DNA from: Opitutia bacterium UBA4654
GTDB lineage: Bacteria > Verrucomicrobiota > Verrucomicrobiia > Opitutales > Intestinicryptomonadaceae
NCBI GenBank assembly: GCA_002405555.1
Contig: DHMA01000033.1
Location: 1 to 8,118 of the forward strand
Length of the DNA stretch: 8,118 bases
Reading direction: 5' to 3'
Position numbers and translations under genes: made by a program. Under the pieces are notes generated by a model, which had not been told where the DNA came from, searched no databases, and saw nothing but the letters and a program-made list of their open reading frames with translations. Positions 1 to 6,015 of this stretch are shown one piece after another. Numbering within the stretch: position 1 is the first letter of the stretch; each line of letters opens with the position of its first letter.

Positions 1-603
1 GATTTTGTCGATTTCGTCGATGTAGACTATGCCGTACTGCGCCACGTCCACGTTGCCGTTTGCGGTCTTCACCAAGTCGCGCACAAGGTCCTCCACGTCC
101 GCGCCGACATAGCCCGTTTCCGAGAACTTCGTGGCGTCCGCCTTTACGAACGGCACGCCGATGAGTTTGGCGATTGTCCGCATGAGGTAGGTTTTGCCCA
201 CGCCCGTGGGGCCGAGTATGAGAATGTTTTGCTTGCCGTATTCAAGCTCCTTGACGTCGGGGTTTTCGAGGCAGCGGCGGACGTGGTTGTAGTGGTCGCA
301 GATTGCGACGGAAAGCACCTTTTTTGCCTCGTCCTGCTTGACGACGTAGCGGTTGAGGTAGTCGCGTATTTCGCGCGGCTTCATGGAGAACTCGCGAATG
401 CGTTTGAGCACTTCCTCCGAGTCGTCCGCGGGGTCTGCGGGGCGTTCTCCCCGTTCGGGTTGCGCCCCGAACGGAATCTCCCCGAATTCGACTTTCACGG
501 GCTTGCCGCCGAAAATCCCTTCGAGCTGTTTCTTCAACTCTTCGAGCGGATTTTCGGGCTTCGGTTTTTCGTCGGGGTTGTTTTCGGGCTTGTCGGTGTT
601 CAT
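1..603 (-). CDS. clpX: ClpX-like AAA+ unfoldase ATPase, N-terminal part (3' end outside window)
   Basis: The first 201 residues of a AAA+ ATPase of the ClpX/HslU group, which uses ATP to unfold proteins for a partner peptidase in the cytoplasm. Visible are a charged, low-complexity N-terminus (about 1-60), a ClpX-type entry segment (KPREIRDYL near 75-83, then QDEAKKVLSVA at 90-100), Walker A GPTGVGKT at 131-138, the GYVG pore-loop motif at 164-167 and Walker B IVYIDE at 192-197. The N-terminal four-cysteine zinc-binding domain of classical ClpX is absent. The segment ATKFSETGYVG followed by a DLVRDL helix reads more like HslU, but the short Walker A to Walker B distance (about 55 residues) leaves no room for the HslU I-domain, so ClpX-like is the better call. 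The ATG at 603 lies 14 nt after the mrp stop, with no Shine-Dalgarno sequence. Sensor and C-terminal regions, and any peptidase-docking loop, are outside the window. No clpP or hslV gene is visible. Confidence 0.88.
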   Translation of the reverse strand, partial: MNTDKPENNPDEKPKPENPLEELKKQLEGIFGGKPVKVEFGEIPFGAQPERGERPADPADDSEEVLKRIREFSMKPREIRDYLNRYVVKQDEAKKVLSVAICDHYNHVRRCLENPDVKELEYGKQNILILGPTGVGKTYLMRTIAKLIGVPFVKADATKFSETGYVGADVEDLVRDLVKTANGNVDVAQYGIVYIDEIDKI

Positions 604-617
604 GTGAATGTTATCGG

Positions 618-1634
618 CTACTTTTTGAGCGCGTCGGAAATTCTCCGCGCGAGTTCGAGGAAAATCTTGCGCGACGCCTCCGACGGATTTCCGCTTTGCA
701 GGCTTTTGTCTATCGGTATCCTCGCCACGACTTCCGTTCCGAGCTTCCGCGCGGCCTCATCGGCGAATCCCTCTCCGAAAACGTATTCCTTCGAGCCGTC
801 GGGCATTTGGAAATACGCCATGTTTTCGAGCACTCCCAAAATCCTCACGCCGCTTTTTTCGAAGACCATTGCGCCCCTTGCGGCAGTTGTCGCGGCGAGG
901 TTGTTCGAGGTGCTTACAATCAGCGCGCCGTCGAGCGGAATGATTTGCACAACGCTCAGCACCGCGTCGCCCGTGCCGGGGGGGAGGTCTATTACCATTG
1001 CGTCAAGCTCTCCCCATTCGGACTGTTCGGCGAACTGCTTGATTGCGCTTGTGACCATCGGCCCGCGCCAGATTAGCGGCTGGTCGTCGTCAACAAGCAT
1101 GCCCATCGACATCACCTTGATTCCGTCGATTGTCGGCGGCACGATTTTCTCGTCGGGGGTGACCGACGGGAAGACTTTTTCGCCCATCAGAATCGCCGCG
1201 CTCGGCCCGTGAATGTCGCAGTCCATCAGCCCGACCCGCGCTTCGCCGTCCTTCGAAAAGATTTCCGCCAGCGCCTTTGCGAGGTTCACCGCGACCGTGC
1301 TTTTGCCGACGCCGCCCTTGCCCGAAGCCACCGCGATTTTCATTTTGACGCCCGCGAGCGTTTCGTTTTTCGGCGCGGGAGCCTGCGCCTTTGCGGGGTC
1401 TTCCGCGAGCAGAATGACGTCGAACTTCGCGTTCGGGTATGCGGCTTCGAGGACTTTTGTAGCCTCCAAGACCACCTTTTTCGCCGCCTCCTTTTCGCCG
1501 CCCGTGAATATGCGCACTTCCGCGTTCGCGCCGTCGGTCTTGACGTATTTTACCATTCCGAACGACACAATGTCTTTCGAGTAGGGCGGGTATTTCACCG
1601 CTTTGAGCGTGTTTAAAATTTCCTCTTTTGTCAT
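618..1634 (-). CDS. mrp: Mrp/ApbC/NBP35-family P-loop ATPase (Fe-S cluster carrier type)
   Basis: A 338-residue Mrp-family protein, of full family length. Residues about 1-75 form a MIP18/DUF59-type domain. A linker rich in Ala, Pro and Lys (about 80-92) leads into the nucleotide-binding domain, with deviant Walker A SGKGGVGKST at 104-113, MDCDIHGPS at 137-145, IWRGPM at 188-193 and Walker B VIDLPPGTGD at 214-223. Family members bind and transfer Fe-S clusters through a C-terminal CxxC motif. Here the matching segment after ENMAYF (270-275) reads QMPDGSKEY, with no cysteine; the only cysteine I see in the protein is C139. The usual TPQ-type segment is also changed, to TSNNLA at 242-247. The fold assignment is firm, but the cluster-carrier role is inferred and may not hold here. 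The start lies 3 nt after the ruvA stop, so the two are probably co-transcribed, and the ClpX-like gene follows after 14 nt. Only a weak AAG resembles a ribosome binding site. Confidence 0.93.
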   Translation of the reverse strand: MTKEEILNTLKAVKYPPYSKDIVSFGMVKYVKTDGANAEVRIFTGGEKEAAKKVVLEATKVLEAAYPNAKFDVILLAEDPAKAQAPAPKNETLAGVKMKIAVASGKGGVGKSTVAVNLAKALAEIFSKDGEARVGLMDCDIHGPSAAILMGEKVFPSVTPDEKIVPPTIDGIKVMSMGMLVDDDQPLIWRGPMVTSAIKQFAEQSEWGELDAMVIDLPPGTGDAVLSVVQIIPLDGALIVSTSNNLAATTAARGAMVFEKSGVRILGVLENMAYFQMPDGSKEYVFGEGFADEAARKLGTEVVARIPIDKSLQSGNPSEASRKIFLELARRISDALKK

Positions 1635-1637
1635 AAT

Positions 1638-2228
1638 TTACTTGGATAATGCGAATTTTACGAGGGCTTCCGTGTCGGCGTCCGCCCCCAGCTTTTGCAC
1701 CGCCGCGCGTACGTATTTGTCGGCGTCCGAAACTTTCAGCCCCAGAGCCGCCAGAGCCGCGACCGCGTCGGAGACGTTCGAATTTTCCGCGCCGCCCGCC
1801 GCCGCGTTTGCAGGCCCCGAAACGCCCGCGAGAGTTCCCTTCAATTCGAGCACAAGCCGCTCCGCCGTCTTCTTGCCTATTCCGGGGCATTTCGAGAGCG
1901 TGGCGACGTCGCCCGATTTTATCGAATCGCGCAGCGTTGCGACCGACATTCTGCTCATCATGTTCAGCGCGGTTTTCGGCCCGATGCCGGAGACTTTTTC
2001 GACTATCGTTTTGAAGAAGTCCCTGTCGGACGCCGACGCGAACCCGTAGAGCGACTGCGAGTCCTCGCGGTAGACCGCCACCGTGTACAGCATGACTTCA
2101 CTTCCCGTTTTCGGAAGTAATTCCGTAGTTGTAAGCGGAATGTTCACTTCGTAGAAAATTCCGCCCGTTTCAACCACCGCCTCGAACAGGGACGACGAAA
2201 CCAGTTTGCCTTTTATCCCGACTATCAT
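1638..2228 (-). CDS. ruvA: Holliday junction branch migration complex subunit RuvA
   Basis: A 196-residue RuvA, normal length. RuvA tetramers bind four-way DNA junctions and load the RuvB motor during recombinational repair in the cytoplasm. Domain I begins with MIVGIKGKL and carries the acidic pin E55-D56 in the REDSQSLYGF segment, the residues that separate strands at the crossover in E. coli RuvA. Domain II has two helix-hairpin-helix motifs, VSGIGPKTAL (79-88) and CPGIGKKTAERL (114-125). An Ala/Gly-rich linker (about 134-150) leads to the C-terminal RuvB-binding domain (about 153-196). The reading frame stays open upstream to an ATG at 2294, but that extension would run into the dapB terminator. 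The family N-terminus and a GGAG six bases before the ATG fix the start at 2228. Neither ruvB nor ruvC is adjacent; the gene leads a ruvA-mrp-clpX-like cluster instead. I found no convincing promoter in the 106-nt upstream gap. Confidence 0.97.
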   Translation of the reverse strand: MIVGIKGKLVSSSLFEAVVETGGIFYEVNIPLTTTELLPKTGSEVMLYTVAVYREDSQSLYGFASASDRDFFKTIVEKVSGIGPKTALNMMSRMSVATLRDSIKSGDVATLSKCPGIGKKTAERLVLELKGTLAGVSGPANAAAGGAENSNVSDAVAALAALGLKVSDADKYVRAAVQKLGADADTEALVKFALSK

Positions 2229-2234
2229 AAAAAA

Positions 2235-2238
2235 CTCC
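2235..2238 (-). promoter_or_regulatory. Shine-Dalgarno of ruvA
   Basis: On the minus strand GGAG lies 6 nt before the ATG at 2228. It supports that start, where RuvA homologues begin, over the in-frame ATG at 2294. Confidence 0.75.
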
Positions 2239-2273
2239 GTTTGCCGCGTCATTGTTGGCGGCGTTTTTTTTGC

Positions 2274-2292
2274 GCGGGCGCGTTTTGCCCGC
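2274..2292 (-). other. GC hairpin upstream of ruvA, followed by an A-tract
   Basis: GCGGGC (2274-2279) and GCCCGC (2287-2292) form a perfect 6-bp stem with a 7-nt loop. Read in the direction of ruvA transcription, the stem is followed within 2 nt by eight A residues (T2264-T2271 on the plus strand), so it is not an intrinsic terminator on that strand. It lies between the dapB terminator and ruvA. Its function is unknown; it could be a leader structure or simply chance in GC-rich DNA. Confidence 0.4.
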
Positions 2293-2298
2293 AAGCAT

Positions 2299-2326
2299 AA
2301 AAAAGTCCGCGCTTTTCGGCGCGGAC
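2299..2326 (-). terminator. Intrinsic terminator after dapB
   Basis: On the minus strand a perfect 8-bp stem GTCCGCGC/GCGCGGAC (plus coordinates 2305-2312 and 2319-2326) closes a 6-nt loop and is followed directly by six T residues (A2299-A2304 on plus). It begins 8 nt after the dapB stop codon, the expected place for rho-independent termination of a dapA-dapB transcript, and separates that unit from ruvA. Confidence 0.9.
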
Positions 2327-2334
2327 GCTGTGCG

Positions 2335-3063
2335 TTATTTCAAATTCAGAACGTCGTCCATGCCGTAGAGTCCCGCGGGCTTGCCTTTCAGCCACTGCGC
2401 CGCGCGAACCGCGCCCTTCGAGAACACCGCCCTGTCGGCGGCCTTGTGGACAAGCTCCAATCGTTCGCCGTCGGCGGCGAAAATCACGGTGTGGTCTCCC
2501 ACGACGCTTCCGCCGCGGAGCGCGTGCACGCCTATTTCGCCCGCCTTGCGCTCTCCGACCATTCCCTTGCGCCCGTAGCAAACCGAGTCTTCGCCGACTC
2601 CGCGTTCCTTGCAGACAATCTCTTTGAGCTTTTCCGCCGTGCCGCTTGGAGCGTCCTTTTTGTGTTTGTGGTGCATTTCCACTATTTCCACGTCGTAGGA
2701 GTCGTCGAGAATTTTTGCGGCGATTTTCGTCAAATAGTTCAGGAGGTTTACGCCCAGCGAGTAGTTGCCCGCCCACACAATCGGGATTTCCCTTGCGCAT
2801 TCGAGGATTTCCGCCCGCTGTTCGGGCGAGTGCCCCGTTGTGCCAATCACGAGGGGCTTTTTGTATTTTGCGCAGAGCTTTGCGAGCGGCGCGGTTGCGT
2901 CGCGGAAGGAGAAGTCTATCGCGGCGTCGCAGTCTTTGATGAGGTCTTCGGCGTTGTCGCCCAAGTCGCACCCGACGCATTCCATGCCCGCCTCTTTTGC
3001 GGTTGCGGCGATTGCGTGTCCCATGCGCCCGTTCGCGCCGTTTATGAGAATTTTGAAAGCCAT
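2335..3063 (-). CDS. dapB: 4-hydroxy-tetrahydrodipicolinate reductase
   Basis: A 242-residue DapB. It reduces the DapA product with NAD(P)H to tetrahydrodipicolinate on the route to diaminopimelate (cell wall) and lysine. The N-terminal Rossmann domain has the dinucleotide motif GANGRMG at 9-15, IDFSFRDAT at 49-57 and GTTG at 74-77. The substrate domain has the family signature EMHHKHKKDAPSGTA at 129-143; H131/H132 and K135 correspond to the catalytic H159/H160 and K163 of E. coli DapB. A second conserved stretch, RGGSVVGDHT, lies at 183-192. The protein is about 30 residues shorter than the 273-residue E. coli enzyme, mainly between the second Rossmann strand and the IDFSF motif. An acidic D33 after the second strand could favour NADH (inference). 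The start 2 nt after the dapA stop shows tight coupling, with a GGGG ribosome site 8 nt upstream. Upstream in-frame codons to 3573 overlap dapA and are not part of the protein. Confidence 0.97.
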   Translation of the reverse strand: MAFKILINGANGRMGHAIAATAKEAGMECVGCDLGDNAEDLIKDCDAAIDFSFRDATAPLAKLCAKYKKPLVIGTTGHSPEQRAEILECAREIPIVWAGNYSLGVNLLNYLTKIAAKILDDSYDVEIVEMHHKHKKDAPSGTAEKLKEIVCKERGVGEDSVCYGRKGMVGERKAGEIGVHALRGGSVVGDHTVIFAADGERLELVHKAADRAVFSKGAVRAAQWLKGKPAGLYGMDDVLNLK

Positions 3064-3065
3064 TT

Positions 3066-3947
3066 TTATATCCCCGCCTTTTTCATTTCGGTTTCGAGTT
3101 TTTCGAGGTTTTCGGGGCGCATTGCACAGAGCGGCAGGCGCACGAACGGGCTTGAAATCATGCCCTTCAACGCCATTGCGGTCTTTGCGGGAACGGGGTT
3201 CGGCTCGATGAACAGCGCGTGGAAGAAGCCCGCCAGCGAGTCCGAAACAGCCTGCGCCTTTTGCGTTTCGCCCGCGAGCATTAGGTCTACCATTTCGACC
3301 ATCTTTTCGGGGACGATGTTCGACGCCACGCTGATTACGCCCTTTGCTCCCTTTTTCATGAAGTCTATCGTGAGTCCGTCGTCGCCGCTTAAAATCGTGA
3401 AGTTTGCGTCTACCTTGCCGTTGAGGTCTTCGACCTTTTCGACCTTGCCGCCCGCCTCTTTCATCACGCAGATGTTGGGGAATTTTTTGTACAGACGCGC
3501 GGCGGTGTCGTTGGAGATTTCGATTCCGCAGCGGCCGGGGATTGAGTAGAGGAAAATCGGCTTGCGCGTGCATTTTGCGACTTCCGCCATGTGGAGGTAT
3601 ACGCCCTCCTGAGACGGCTTGTTGTAGTAGGGCGCGACCACCAGAAAACCGTCCGCGCCCGCTTCGTCCGCCTCTCTTGTGAGGTGCACCGCCTCGCGCG
3701 TGCAGTTCGAGCCCGTTCCCGCGATTACTGGGACGCGGCCGTTTGCGTACTCTATGATTTTCTTGATTACTACAATGTGTTCCACGGGGTCGAGCGTGGG
3801 CGATTCGCCCGTCGTTCCGACCGCGACAAGTCCCTTAACGCCGCCCTTGATTTGCGCTTCGACGAGCTTTTTAAGCGCGTCGTAATCGACGCCCTGTTCG
3901 GTCATCGGGGTAATCAAAGCGGTCCAAACTCCTGAAAAATTTTGCAT
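3066..3947 (-). CDS. dapA: 4-hydroxy-tetrahydrodipicolinate synthase
   Basis: A 293-residue DapA, normal length for this TIM-barrel aldolase. It condenses pyruvate with aspartate semialdehyde, the first committed step of the diaminopimelate/lysine pathway. The Schiff-base lysine is K163 in VMKEAGG. The proton-relay residues are T45 in GTTGES (44-49), Y108 in PYYNKPSQEG and Y134 in LYSIPGRCG, with substrate-binding R139. Residues aligning with the lysine-feedback site of E. coli DapA are largely present (H57, N81, E85, Y107), though H53 is replaced by P54, so lysine inhibition is plausible but unproven. I chose the ATG at 3947 because homologues begin close to this MQNFSGVWTALITP segment; an in-frame ATG at 3986 would add 13 unrelated residues. 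No clear Shine-Dalgarno sequence precedes either. dapB follows after 2 nt and the pair shares the terminator at 2299-2326. The 102-nt gap before dapA holds a hairpin (4001-4021) but no confident promoter. Confidence 0.97.
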   Translation of the reverse strand: MQNFSGVWTALITPMTEQGVDYDALKKLVEAQIKGGVKGLVAVGTTGESPTLDPVEHIVVIKKIIEYANGRVPVIAGTGSNCTREAVHLTREADEAGADGFLVVAPYYNKPSQEGVYLHMAEVAKCTRKPIFLYSIPGRCGIEISNDTAARLYKKFPNICVMKEAGGKVEKVEDLNGKVDANFTILSGDDGLTIDFMKKGAKGVISVASNIVPEKMVEMVDLMLAGETQKAQAVSDSLAGFFHALFIEPNPVPAKTAMALKGMISSPFVRLPLCAMRPENLEKLETEMKKAGI

Positions 3948-4000
3948 ATCCGTAAATTCAACCAAACCCCGCGCGTCTTGCAACACTTTTTAGACTTTTT

Positions 4001-4021
4001 CTCCCCGATTTCGGCGGGGAG
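4001..4021 (-). other. Hairpin between the GH35 gene and dapA, no T-tract
   Basis: CTCCCCG (4001-4007) and CGGGGAG (4015-4021) form a perfect 7-bp stem with a 7-nt loop. Read on the minus strand it is followed by an A-tract (T3996-T4000 on plus) and then a second run of five A residues, so the T-run of an intrinsic terminator is missing. It lies 29 nt past the GH35 stop codon and 53 nt before the dapA start. It could protect the 3' end of the GH35 transcript or act in the dapA leader; neither is shown. Confidence 0.45.
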
Positions 4022-4049
4022 ATTTGCGCGGCGCGTCGGGCGCGGGCGT

Positions 4050-5945
4050 TCAGTCTTTTAGAATTTTGATTTCGTCTTTTACGAGTCCGCGCGGCTGCGT
4101 TGTAAATTCGAGCTTCGGCTCTTTTGCGGCGTCGCATTCAAGCAGGACTATTTCGTTTGCGCCCTTTCTGACGAGCGTCGCGGGAATGTATGTCGTTTTC
4201 AGCGGGCTGTCGGCGTCGTAGCGGCCGAGCAGGAAGCCGTTTATCCAGATGTATCCGCGCGTGAAGTTTTCGAAAGATACGTAGGAGTCCGCCGCTTCCG
4301 CCGCCTCGAATTTCCCCTTGAAGAACATGGGGTATTCCGACTTGTCCGCCGACGCCGTTTTGCCGAGCGGCTTCCAGTCTATTTTCGAGATGTCGTCGAG
4401 GGGAATCGGGTTTGCCGTCCAGCCGAAGTGGTATTCGTTTTGAATGCGCACGCCGCCCGTGATGCCCTTGCGGTTTTCGGCCATCGTAGGCCCGATATTC
4501 ACGCGTCCCTGATTTTCCGCGAGTATGTTCAGGGTGCTTCCGTTTTTGCCGACCTTGATTTTGTAAATGGGTTCGGGGTCGTTCTGCCCGCAGTCGCCGA
4601 TGTCCGCGCCGTCGAGGCTCACCCAGACGCGGTCGCGGATTCCGTAGATTGACAGGCGTTGCGAGTCCGAAATCTGCGGCCTGATTTTCGCGGTGTAGTT
4701 TATGAAGCCGTAGTTGAAGCCGGTGTCCTCCATTGTCGGAAGCACCGCGCTCTTTATTGTTTTCGGCGAGAGGTTTTCGATGTTTTTGCGCATTGGGGCG
4801 CATTTTTCGAAAACGGCGTCGGAGTGTTTTACCTTTTTCGACGCGGGGGGGACGGGAATGTTTTTCGCGTCGGGGTTGTATTTCAAGAGCACTTCGCGGA
4901 ACGCAAAATATTTCGGCATGGGGTCGCCCGCTTCGTTGAGGAGCGCGTCAACGTCGTAGCTTGAAATCTGCGGGCGGAATTCCGCAAAGGCGGAGGTTTT
5001 GCGCATTGCGCCGTTCATCAGCCCGAACGTCGTTCCGCCGTGGAACATGTAGAAGCTGACATGCCCGCCCATGGCGAGAAATTCGTCAAGCTCGGCGGCG
5101 GTCGCCTTGTAGTCGCGCACGCGAAGGGGAATTTTCAGGCGCATTCCCTGCCCCGCCCAGAGTTCGCTGACCATTACGGGCTTGTCGGGCTGTATGCGCT
5201 TCATCTTTTTGAATGTCGAAACCAGCTTGCCGCCGCAGGTTGCCGTGAGCCATACGCCGTCCACGGGCAGGGGGGTAAGCGCGCTTGTCGGCGAGGGGTC
5301 GGCGGAGTAGATTATGCCCTTGAAGCCCGTCTTCAAAACGTAGTCGCGCAGAAATTCTATGTATTCGGCGTCGTCGGCGAAGTTGTCGTATTCGTTTTCG
5401 AGCTGTATTGCGACCACCGCGCCGCCGTTGTTGCAGAAGTGCGGCTTGACGATTTCGAAAAGTTTGTCGTAGTATTTTTTTACCGCGGCGAGGTACTTCG
5501 GATCGGAGCACCTGATTGTGAGGTTGCGGTCTTTGAGAAGCCACGCGGGAAGTCCGCCGAAGTCCCACTCTGCGCAGATGTACGGCGAGGGGCGCAGCAT
5601 GACTTTAAGCCCCTCCTCCTTGCAGAGTTTGAGGTATGCGTCGAGGTCGGCGATTCCGTCGAAATAAAATTCGTCCTCCGACGGCTGGTGCAGGTTCCAC
5701 GGAACGTATGTGGCAAGCGTGTTCAGTCCGCATGCTTTAAGCTTTTCGATTCTGTCCTTCCAGTTTTCGCGCGGTATTCTGAAATAGTGCATTTCGCCCG
5801 ACAGAAACCTGAACGGCTTGCCGTCCACAAACACGCCGTTTCCGTCGACGCTGGCTGTTCCCGTCCGGCTTTCGCCCGCGCATGTCGCGCCTGCGGCGAG
5901 CGTAGATAAAACCGAAAATAGCAATCCCAAGAATATTGTTTTCAT
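4050..5945 (-). CDS. Secreted glycoside hydrolase family 35 (beta-galactosidase-like)
   Basis: A 631-residue GH35 protein. Family members are retaining exo-beta-galactosidases that remove terminal galactose from glycans. Residues 1 to about 24 look like a Sec signal peptide (K2, hydrophobic 4-17, small residues at 17-20) with no proper lipobox, so a periplasmic or outer location is likely. The catalytic TIM barrel begins with FRFLSGEMHYFRIPRENW (45-62). The acid/base is E185 in QLENEY (181-186), matching human GLB1 E188. The nucleophile is E261 in VSELW (259-263), matching GLB1 E268. HGGTTFGLMNGA follows at 302-313. C-terminal beta-sandwich domains, typical of bacterial GH35, include GYIWINGFLLGRY at 564-576 and TTYIPATLVRKGANE at 584-598. 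The nucleophile segment continues AGQG where homologues usually have an aromatic-rich GW segment. I chose the ATG at 5945 because it opens the signal peptide; the in-frame ATG at 6017 lies inside the upstream terminator. The gene stands alone, with no sugar transporter or regulator nearby. Exact substrate unknown. Confidence 0.93.
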   Translation of the reverse strand: MKTIFLGLLFSVLSTLAAGATCAGESRTGTASVDGNGVFVDGKPFRFLSGEMHYFRIPRENWKDRIEKLKACGLNTLATYVPWNLHQPSEDEFYFDGIADLDAYLKLCKEEGLKVMLRPSPYICAEWDFGGLPAWLLKDRNLTIRCSDPKYLAAVKKYYDKLFEIVKPHFCNNGGAVVAIQLENEYDNFADDAEYIEFLRDYVLKTGFKGIIYSADPSPTSALTPLPVDGVWLTATCGGKLVSTFKKMKRIQPDKPVMVSELWAGQGMRLKIPLRVRDYKATAAELDEFLAMGGHVSFYMFHGGTTFGLMNGAMRKTSAFAEFRPQISSYDVDALLNEAGDPMPKYFAFREVLLKYNPDAKNIPVPPASKKVKHSDAVFEKCAPMRKNIENLSPKTIKSAVLPTMEDTGFNYGFINYTAKIRPQISDSQRLSIYGIRDRVWVSLDGADIGDCGQNDPEPIYKIKVGKNGSTLNILAENQGRVNIGPTMAENRKGITGGVRIQNEYHFGWTANPIPLDDISKIDWKPLGKTASADKSEYPMFFKGKFEAAEAADSYVSFENFTRGYIWINGFLLGRYDADSPLKTTYIPATLVRKGANEIVLLECDAAKEPKLEFTTQPRGLVKDEIKILKD

Positions 5946-5953
5946 GAATCGAA

Positions 5954-5981
5954 AGTCTAAACGCGGGTTCGGATTTGTCGA
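5954..5981 (-). promoter_or_regulatory. Weak sigma70-like promoter candidate for the GH35 gene
   Basis: On the minus strand TCGACA (plus 5976-5981) and TAGACT (plus 5954-5959) are 16 nt apart, matching the -35 and -10 consensus at 5/6 and 4/6 bases. The -10 would end only 8 nt before the ATG at 5945, implying a very short or absent leader, in keeping with the missing Shine-Dalgarno sequence. A match of this quality can arise by chance. Confidence 0.25.
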
Positions 5982-5984
5982 ACC
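5966..5984. repeat. 19-bp inverted repeat upstream of the GH35 gene (possible operator)
   Basis: GGTTCG (5966-5971) and CGAACC (5979-5984) are perfect inverted 6-mers separated by 7 nt. The repeat lies 20 nt before the GH35 start and overlaps the -35 and spacer of the weak promoter candidate, where a repressor would block transcription. It could equally be a small RNA hairpin. No regulator gene is in the window. Confidence 0.4.
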
Positions 5985-5990
5985 TTGTTG

Positions 5991-6010
5991 AAAAATTTTT
6001 ACTGTACAGT
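5991..6010. repeat. Two adjacent 10-bp perfect palindromes upstream of the GH35 gene
   Basis: AAAAATTTTT (5991-6000) is followed directly by ACTGTACAGT (6001-6010); each equals its own reverse complement. They lie 45-65 nt before the GH35 start, upstream of the promoter candidate, and between it and the lolD terminator. An A/T-tract next to a dyad would suit a regulator-binding site, but no known operator is matched. Confidence 0.4.
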
Positions 6011-6015
6011 TTAGC

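Noticed and set aside
229..1212. A 327-codon open frame on the plus strand opposite clpX-like and mrp
   Set aside because: Both opposing genes have clear family motifs, and this translation shows none; it is an artefact of codon bias.
2229..2294. N-terminal extension of RuvA from the ATG at 2294
   Set aside because: RuvA proteins begin at MIVGI, the GGAG ribosome site serves the ATG at 2228, and the extra codons cover intergenic hairpin DNA.
2206..3549. A 447-codon open frame on the plus strand across ruvA, dapB and dapA
   Set aside because: It is antisense to three well-supported genes. The translation is rich in Arg, Phe, Val and Ala with no recognisable domain, as expected for a shadow frame in GC-rich DNA.
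3948..3986. A TTGCAA/TGAATT promoter pair before dapA
   Set aside because: The spacing is right (17 nt), but the matches to consensus are only 4/6 and 3/6, so I do not claim it.
4845..4851. Run of seven G (seven C on the coding strand) in the GH35 gene as a phase-variation tract
   Set aside because: Seven bases is short for slippage, the frame is intact, and a similar run occurs in mrp (978-984) as ordinary Pro-Pro-Gly codons.
6001..6010. ACTGTACAGT as a LexA (SOS) box
   Set aside because: The CTGT and ACAG half-sites touch, without the 8-nt spacer of the proteobacterial box, and the downstream gene is a glycosidase.
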